This document shows positions 6,243-9,005 of a stretch of DNA of 9,005 bases, piece by piece (position 1 is the stretch's first letter; each line of letters opens with the position of its first letter). Location: positions 1-9,005 of the forward strand of contig DATDXZ010000020.1 in assembly GCA_035289145.1 (NCBI GenBank), in the 5' to 3' direction. The stretch comes from JACOVP01 sp035289145. Its GTDB lineage: Archaea; Nanobdellota; Nanobdellia; SCGC-AAA011-G17; UBA489. The notes below the pieces were generated by a model. That model was not told the origin of the DNA. It did no database searches and saw nothing but the letters and a program-made list of their open reading frames with translations. Both the position numbers and the translations under genes were made by a program.

Positions 6243-6598
6243 GCTGTTTCACCTCGTAAAATATGGACGCAATATTGGGACATGTGTGTATCAATCAGAT
6301 GCATCAAAGGCTTGATCGTTGCTTCATTAAGTCTATAATTACGAAACTTGCCTTTGACTTCAGATATAACGAAGCCGCAGCGTCGTAGTCTTGCCAAGTC
6401 ATGTGAGACATTGGTCTGGTCCATATGAAGTGATTCCATAATCTGAGAGACATTTTTCTTTCCAGTTTTGAGTAAGTTGATAATGCGGAGTCGTGATTGG
6501 GAAACTAAAGTGCCAAAGAAGACTTTATAGGCGTCATAGAGTTCTGGTTCTGAGATGCCTTCTTTATGGCAATGCTGTAATATACTTTTATTTGTCAT
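6239..6598 (-). CDS. ArsR/SmtB-family metal-responsive repressor
   Basis: The 119-residue protein is a typical ArsR winged helix: SRLRIINLLKTGKKNVSQI leads into the recognition helix DQTNVSHDLARLRRCGFV (60-77) and a wing at VKGKFRNYRL. It lacks the alpha-3 CxC site of arsenic or lead sensors. Possible ligands are Cys10 with His9 and His11, Cys74, and the C-terminal helix with D103xH105, Cys110 and His112, which loosely recalls the SmtB alpha-5 site but with different spacing. Given the operon, copper is the likely inducer, which would be notable because most known copper sensors belong to other families. It is the first gene of the arsR-orf80-copZ-copA unit. The transcript appears leaderless and a palindrome covers its start codon, suggesting self-repression. 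Confidence 0.92.
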   Translation of the reverse strand: MTNKSILQHCHKEGISEPELYDAYKVFFGTLVSQSRLRIINLLKTGKKNVSQIMESLHMDQTNVSHDLARLRRCGFVISEVKGKFRNYRLNEATIKPLMHLIDTHMSQYCVHILRGETA

Positions 6599-6618
6599 AT
6601 GTGTATAGAGTACATATG
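6596..6618. promoter_or_regulatory. Palindromic operator over the arsR start codon
   Basis: CATATGT, 9 nt, ACATATG forms a perfect 7-bp inverted repeat that covers the arsR ATG and lies directly downstream of its TATA box. ArsR-type repressors commonly bind AT-rich repeats of this sort near transcription start sites. Binding here would block the transcription start. Direct evidence is only the symmetry and position. Confidence 0.55.
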
Positions 6619-6621
6619 TTA

Positions 6622-6629
6622 TATATAAA
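6622..6629 (-). promoter_or_regulatory. TATA box of the arsR operon
   Basis: The minus strand reads GTTTATATATAAC, with TTTATATA at 6629-6622. Its centre lies 26-27 nt before the arsR ATG at 6598, so the mRNA should begin at or next to the ATG. It sits only a few bases past the stop of the CPLC membrane gene. Confidence 0.7.
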
Positions 6630-6634
6630 CCTTG

Positions 6635-7084
6635 TTATCGTCGTTGCAGAAGAAACAAACTAAAGCCAAGAAGAACAATCGTTAGCACTTGTACTTCTAA
6701 TCCTTGAAATGGTAATATTCCCAAGCTGAAACTGACGCCAAAAAATCCGAGCAGTAAAGGGAGTAGTCCAGTAACACATAAAGGGCAGATGCCTGTGAGA
6801 AGTCCAGCAGCAGTGCCAACACCAGTTAAAGTTCTACTAGGCTTGCATTGTCGTCTTGCTCTGGAGAGAAGAAAAAGATAAACACTATTGATAGCTACTA
6901 ATGATCCAATTATCAAAGAAAAAAGTAAAGACAAGGAAAGTTTGAGCCAATTGACTGTGTCGGCATAGAGTAGAATGAGCTGAAAAGTACCATAAAAGCC
7001 GCTCAAGACTACGGCAATAAATAAATACGAAAGAAAAATGCCTAGCGTCCAGAAGAGATAAGGACGTTGAAAAACACGTTTCAT
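6635..7084 (-). CDS. Small polytopic membrane protein with intramembrane CPLC motif
   Basis: The 149-residue protein has about four membrane segments (roughly 11-31, 49-74, 89-121 and 129-147). Within the third, GICPLCVTGLLPLLLGFFG places Cys100 and Cys103 around a proline, a pattern suited to binding or passing a soft metal such as Cu(I), or to thiol redox. Cys80 lies in the loop before it. I recall similar CPxC-containing small membrane proteins encoded near cupredoxins but cannot name a family with certainty. Its ATG overlaps the cupredoxin stop by 4 nt, so the two are almost certainly co-translated and probably act together. A role in moving copper across or along the membrane is inference. 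Confidence 0.75.
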   Translation of the reverse strand: MKRVFQRPYLFWTLGIFLSYLFIAVVLSGFYGTFQLILLYADTVNWLKLSLSLLFSLIIGSLVAINSVYLFLLSRARRQCKPSRTLTGVGTAAGLLTGICPLCVTGLLPLLLGFFGVSFSLGILPFQGLEVQVLTIVLLGFSLFLLQRR

Positions 7085-7452
7085 ATCACTTCAAGAGTGC
7101 CTGTGCCCATGCCCATTGAACAGGAAAATGGAAATGTGCCTTTTTTAGTCGGTACAAACGTGATCTTCTCTGCAGGGGTGCGTGCATATTTAGCAACGCC
7201 TAAATCACGGACAGTAAAGGATCGGAAACAGCCGGTAACACTAGAGTCTAAAGTCAATTCAACAGGCAGTCCTGCTTTGACAGTAATTTTCTGAGGAAAA
7301 TAATTAGAGTTCTTTTCACTAAGAGTAACTTTCTGAAAATCTCCATTTAAAGGAGCTGCAAAGTCCTCAGAAGATGAGGGAGTTCTAAGCATAAAGACTG
7401 CGCCCACTACTACTAAAAGTCCAATCAACAGTAATGCTGTGGTGTTTTTCAT
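7081..7452 (-). CDS. Membrane-anchored cupredoxin-like copper-binding protein
   Basis: This 123-residue protein has an N-terminal membrane anchor or signal (residues 5-22), a Ser/Glu-rich linker and a cupredoxin-like beta-sandwich (about 40-123). YFPQKITVKAGLPVELTLD is the usual early strand pair. The TGCFRSFTVRDLGV segment with Cys75 and the C-terminal FSCSMGMGTGTLEV with Cys111, Met113 and Met115 are the likely copper ligands. No histidine ligand is visible, so this is the Cys/Met-rich cupredoxin_1 subtype often found with copper exporters, not a plastocyanin-like electron carrier. The domain should lie outside the cytoplasm. It is the first gene of a two-gene unit with the CPLC membrane protein. 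Promoter spacing predicts a leaderless transcript from the ATG at 7452. Confidence 0.87.
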   Translation of the reverse strand: MKNTTALLLIGLLVVVGAVFMLRTPSSSEDFAAPLNGDFQKVTLSEKNSNYFPQKITVKAGLPVELTLDSSVTGCFRSFTVRDLGVAKYARTPAEKITFVPTKKGTFPFSCSMGMGTGTLEVI

Positions 7453-7470
7453 AGTGATGATTATTTTTTT

Positions 7471-7483
7471 GTTTTTTATAAGT
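7471..7483 (-). promoter_or_regulatory. TATA box of the cupredoxin-CPLC unit
   Basis: The minus strand reads ACTTATAAAAAAC, about 26 nt before the ATG at 7452 and only 8 nt after the stop of the Met-rich gene. No SD precedes the ATG. Together these indicate a separate, leaderless transcript inside the copper island. Confidence 0.6.
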
Positions 7484-7491
7484 CTTGTGTT

Positions 7492-8220
7492 CTAACCAAA
7501 CAGCGCGCTTCGTGGTCCCCAAACCATCAGCCAGAGAGTAAGTAGAGTCAAGAGAGAAGTCAAAGTCATAGTCATGATATGGTCTTCTTGTTTTTGTCGT
7601 TCATTCTCTTTCATTTCATGATAAATAAGATAATTGAGAGCGACTAGAATTACACCGCCGACTAGGAAGACAATAACTGTAGCTGCTTGCAGATGATCAT
7701 TTAGTAACATGACGCTGGTCATAGCACCCATAATGCCTCCCATAAAGCCCGCCATAATGCCTTCCATAAAACCCATGACCCCGCAGCAGCTGCCCATCCA
7801 CCCACCTAAGAAGATGCCTACAACCATGCCAAACACTGAACCATAGAACATGCCATTGGTTGCGCCGATAAAAAATCCTGTTAAAAATCCGGCAATCATG
7901 CCGAGAGTCATGCCTAGCATCATGCCAGTCATGCAGGTAAATTCTTTATAGGCTCTTACTTGCCGGACAACTGGAGTCAATAATGCATAGCTCAGAAGCG
8001 CAAAGAAAAGATAGAATCCTTGCTTCGTAAAAAAATCATCCATAAAGCGAAATCGAAGATAATAAATTAAGAAGAAAATAAAAGCAGAAGTTGCCAGTGA
8101 ATACAAAATAGTCTTGATTAACTCTCCTTCAACACGATTGCCGTTCAGTTCTTTCAAAAACTGTGATAAGGTCATGAAATGCAAAAATAAGTGCCGCTTT
8201 AAATAGCTTGTTCTTTTCAT
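7492..8220 (-). CDS. Met/Gly-rich polytopic membrane protein with long glycine zipper
   Basis: With the start at 8220 the protein has 242 residues. Two membrane helices (about 38-55 and 68-83) lead into a Gly/Met-rich block (97-171), followed by helices near 180-199 and 216-235. In the block glycines recur every fourth residue thirteen times without a break (99 to 147), then at 150, 154, 158 and 162. About 14 methionines and a CysCys pair (145-146) lie in it, and NDH (174-176) follows. Continuous GxxxG favours very tight helix packing; the Met and Cys residues could line a Cu(I) path. I do not know a characterised family. Start: a TATA box at 8242-8249 is 26 nt before this ATG, implying a leaderless mRNA. 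An ATG at 8244 lies inside that box and is unlikely. An ATG at 8175 has its own TATA-like element and is a real alternative (227 residues). Confidence 0.78.
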   Translation of the reverse strand: MKRTSYLKRHLFLHFMTLSQFLKELNGNRVEGELIKTILYSLATSAFIFFLIYYLRFRFMDDFFTKQGFYLFFALLSYALLTPVVRQVRAYKEFTCMTGMMLGMTLGMIAGFLTGFFIGATNGMFYGSVFGMVVGIFLGGWMGSCCGVMGFMEGIMAGFMGGIMGAMTSVMLLNDHLQAATVIVFLVGGVILVALNYLIYHEMKENERQKQEDHIMTMTLTSLLTLLTLWLMVWGPRSALFG

Positions 8221-8241
8221 ATGAAAGCCGATTTCAGTCTG

Positions 8242-8249
8242 CATATAAA
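8242..8249 (-). promoter_or_regulatory. TATA box of the Met/Gly-rich membrane gene
   Basis: The minus strand reads TTTATATG, centred 26 nt before the ATG at 8220. A second candidate, TTTAAA at 8198-8203, is 26 nt before the in-frame ATG at 8175. Either or both may be used. Confidence 0.5.
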
Positions 8250-8315
8250 TCGTGAATGCTATAGACCCACATCGAAGATCTTATAGTCACTAAGGAGTAG
8301 ATACAAAACAAAAGG

Positions 8316-8323
8316 TTTATATA
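8316..8323 (+). promoter_or_regulatory. TATA box of the 139-residue protein gene
   Basis: TTTATATA (in GGTTTATATAG) is a consensus archaeal TATA box. It predicts a start near 8345, leaving a leader of about 65 nt before the ATG at 8410, the longest in the window. Confidence 0.65.
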
Positions 8324-8328
8324 GTAAA

Positions 8329-8349
8329 AACACTCATAAATAGAGTGTT
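8329..8349. promoter_or_regulatory. Operator-like palindrome at the transcription start
   Basis: AACACTC, ATAAATA, GAGTGTT is a perfect 7-bp inverted repeat between the TATA box (8316-8323) and just past the predicted start near 8345. A protein bound here would interfere with initiation. Which regulator binds is unknown. Confidence 0.5.
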
Positions 8350-8385
8350 AAAGCGAGCTTTTATCCACGGATAAGAGCACTTTGA
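8348..8385 (+). promoter_or_regulatory. Stem-loop in the 5' leader
   Basis: A lower stem TTAAAG/CTTTGA (8348-8353 with 8380-8385, one G-U), a small internal loop, and a 9-bp upper stem GCTTTTATC/GATAAGAGC (8357-8365 with 8370-8378, one G-U) capped by CACG make a 38-nt hairpin. It ends 9 nt before the SD region, leaving GGGAGGA free. It may protect the mRNA or regulate translation. No known riboswitch is recognised. Confidence 0.5.
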
Positions 8386-8409
8386 CAATCTCAGGGAGGA
8401 AAGACAACA

Positions 8410-8829
8410 ATGCCTTATGACGACGCAACTGCACAAAGAATTGATCGTGAATTAGATGGTGCTTATACCGCATTAGTGGCTGGTGTACAAGCAGGTAATT
8501 ACGATCAGGCAAAAGCAGATTATGTAACAGCATTCCAGAATGTCGCTAATCTTGTTACGGGTGGTACTAATGTAGAAGCCACTGCAAATTTACTAAGATC
8601 ATTAGGTGCTCATCAGCCTTTAGAGGTTGCATTGCAACAAATACAAACGGGAAAGCTTTCAGCGCAACAGAAACACGCTGCCTTGATTAAATCGACTAGT
8701 GATATTCGTGATGCACTCTTCCAGGCTTATGGCCAAGAAGTAGCTGCACCTAACGAAGCAGATAGACCAAAGAATGAATCTCTTCTTGAATTTAGAGTAA
8801 GGAGTCTCTTCCAAAGAATCAGAGCTTAA
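8410..8829 (+). CDS. Small soluble helical protein, unknown function
   Basis: The 139-residue protein has no signal peptide or membrane segment and looks all-helical, with helices at about 4-28 (DDATAQRIDRELDGAYTALVAGVQ), 30-48, 54-65, 69-80, 84-108 and a basic C-terminal helix (ESLLEFRVRSLFQRIRA). It has no cysteine and no obvious catalytic motif. I do not recognise it. The start is well supported by GGAGG (8395-8399), 10 nt upstream. A consensus TATA box, an operator-like palindrome, a leader hairpin and a terminator-like hairpin at the stop codon mark it as a single, probably regulated gene. It diverges from the copper island, but nothing in the protein points to metals. Confidence 0.8.
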   Translation: MPYDDATAQRIDRELDGAYTALVAGVQAGNYDQAKADYVTAFQNVANLVTGGTNVEATANLLRSLGAHQPLEVALQQIQTGKLSAQQKHAALIKSTSDIRDALFQAYGQEVAAPNEADRPKNESLLEFRVRSLFQRIRA

Positions 8830-8852
8830 TGCTCTTTTTTCTTTCTTTTTTT
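8821..8852 (+). terminator. Hairpin plus T-tract at the end of the 139-residue gene
   Basis: AGAGC, TTAAT, GCTCT (8821-8835) folds into a 5-bp hairpin whose loop contains the TAA stop codon. It runs straight into T6 and a long T-rich stretch broken by a few C's (to 8852). T-rich tracts terminate archaeal transcription, and the hairpin may strengthen or protect the 3' end. Confidence 0.65.
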
Positions 8853-8882
8853 CTTATACGTTTCAACAGCTCTGTAGAAAAC

Positions 8883-8890
8883 TTAAATAA
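8883..8890 (+). promoter_or_regulatory. TATA box of the gene at 8936
   Basis: TTAAATAA (in ACTTAAATAA) fits an archaeal TATA box, with a predicted start near 8912 and a leader of about 24 nt. Confidence 0.5.
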
Positions 8891-8917
8891 CCAATGCAGT
8901 CGTTAGACTGCAATTGG
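8891..8917. promoter_or_regulatory. Near-perfect 27-bp palindrome abutting the TATA box
   Basis: CCAAT plus GCAGTC (8891-8901), loop GTTA, then GACTGC plus ATTGG (8906-8917) pair over 11 bp with a single bulged A at 8912. It begins at the base after the TATA box and ends just past the predicted transcription start. It could be an operator, or an RNA hairpin if transcription begins further upstream. Confidence 0.55.
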
Positions 8918-8935
8918 GGGTAGGAGAAGCTACCC
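8918..8935 (+). promoter_or_regulatory. Hairpin that encloses the SD directly before the ATG
   Basis: GGGTAG (8918-8923), loop GAGAAG, CTACCC (8930-8935) forms a 6-bp stem. The SD AGGAG (8922-8926) lies partly in the stem and partly in the loop, and the stem ends at the base before the ATG at 8936. Ribosome access may be limited until the hairpin opens. Confidence 0.5.
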
Positions 8936-9005
8936 ATGAAAGGGAAGAAAAGAACTGTTTATTATAGGTTTGTACATCAATTGCTTGATGCGTTGCGTCG
9001 AGCGC
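8936..9005 (+). CDS. Start of an unrecognised gene (runs off window)
   Basis: Twenty-three codons are visible, from an ATG to the window edge, encoding a basic N-terminus MKGKKRTVYYRFVHQLLDAL followed by RRA. It has no hydrophobic signal and cannot be assigned to a family. The start is supported by AGGAG 9 nt upstream and a TATA box at 8883-8890. Two adjacent hairpins before the ATG suggest regulated expression. Confidence 0.5.
   Translation, partial: MKGKKRTVYYRFVHQLLDALRRA

Noticed and set aside
3792..8220. Copper island as a recent mobile element
   Set aside because: No integrase, transposase, flanking repeats or tRNA boundary is visible, and base composition appears similar to the surroundings. 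Transfer in the past is possible but not shown.
8221..8244. ATG at 8244 as start of the Met/Gly-rich protein
   Set aside because: It lies inside the best TATA box of that gene, so it would not be on the transcript from that promoter. An upstream promoter cannot be excluded.
8348..8533. Minus-strand 61-codon frame opposite the start of the 139-residue gene
   Set aside because: The plus-strand gene has a TATA box, SD and terminator; the antisense frame has none of these.

Overview
The window looks archaeal, most likely a DPANN lineage of the Woesearchaeota/Pacearchaeota kind. The firmest evidence is an archaeal-type ribosomal pair, eL33 (L35Ae) followed by uL16 (L10e). An archaeal predicted methyltransferase of the COG2521 type lies just upstream of the pair, and a double Lrp/AsnC-like regulator lies further upstream. 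Promoters are archaeal too: TATA boxes such as TTTATATA or TTTAAA sit about 26 nt from the predicted transcription start. For several genes that start falls on or within a few bases of the ATG, giving leaderless mRNAs. Other genes keep a Shine-Dalgarno (SD) site, and internal operon genes all rely on one. The DNA is AT-rich and tightly packed. No tRNA, rRNA, CRISPR array, insertion sequence or integrase is visible.

Layout, left to right. 1-203 (minus) is the 5' part of an unrecognised gene that leaves the window. 331-1275 (plus) is the double Lrp/AsnC-like DNA-binding protein. It converges on a small exported, possibly lipid-anchored protein (1429-1962, minus); the space between holds a perfect 14-bp inverted repeat enclosing three small hairpins. 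2106-2915 (plus) is the methyltransferase, followed by eL33 (2983-3240) and uL16 (3243-3791).

The uL16 stop codon touches the stop codon of a minus-strand copper island running from about 8220 back to 3792. In transcription order the island holds a Met/Gly-rich membrane protein, a membrane-anchored cupredoxin, a small membrane protein with an intramembrane CPLC motif, an ArsR-family repressor, a two-helix Met-rich membrane protein, a CopZ-like metallochaperone and a CopA Cu(I) ATPase. At least three promoters drive it. The arsR promoter carries a palindrome over its start codon, suggesting autoregulation of arsR-orf80-copZ-copA. A reasonable reading is that CopZ hands Cu(I) to CopA for export, while the cupredoxin, CPLC protein and Met-rich proteins bind or relay copper at or outside the membrane. 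That second half is inference.

8410-8829 (plus) is a small soluble helical protein of unknown function. It has an operator-like palindrome at its start site, a leader stem-loop and a terminator-like hairpin at its stop codon. A last gene begins at 8936 and runs off the window; two back-to-back hairpins fill the space between its TATA box and its ATG.

The most unusual items are the thirteen consecutive GxxxG-spaced glycines in the Met-rich membrane protein, the cupredoxin/CPLC/Met-rich gene set, the structured leaders around 8329-8385 and 8891-8935, and the 1264-1382 inverted repeat.
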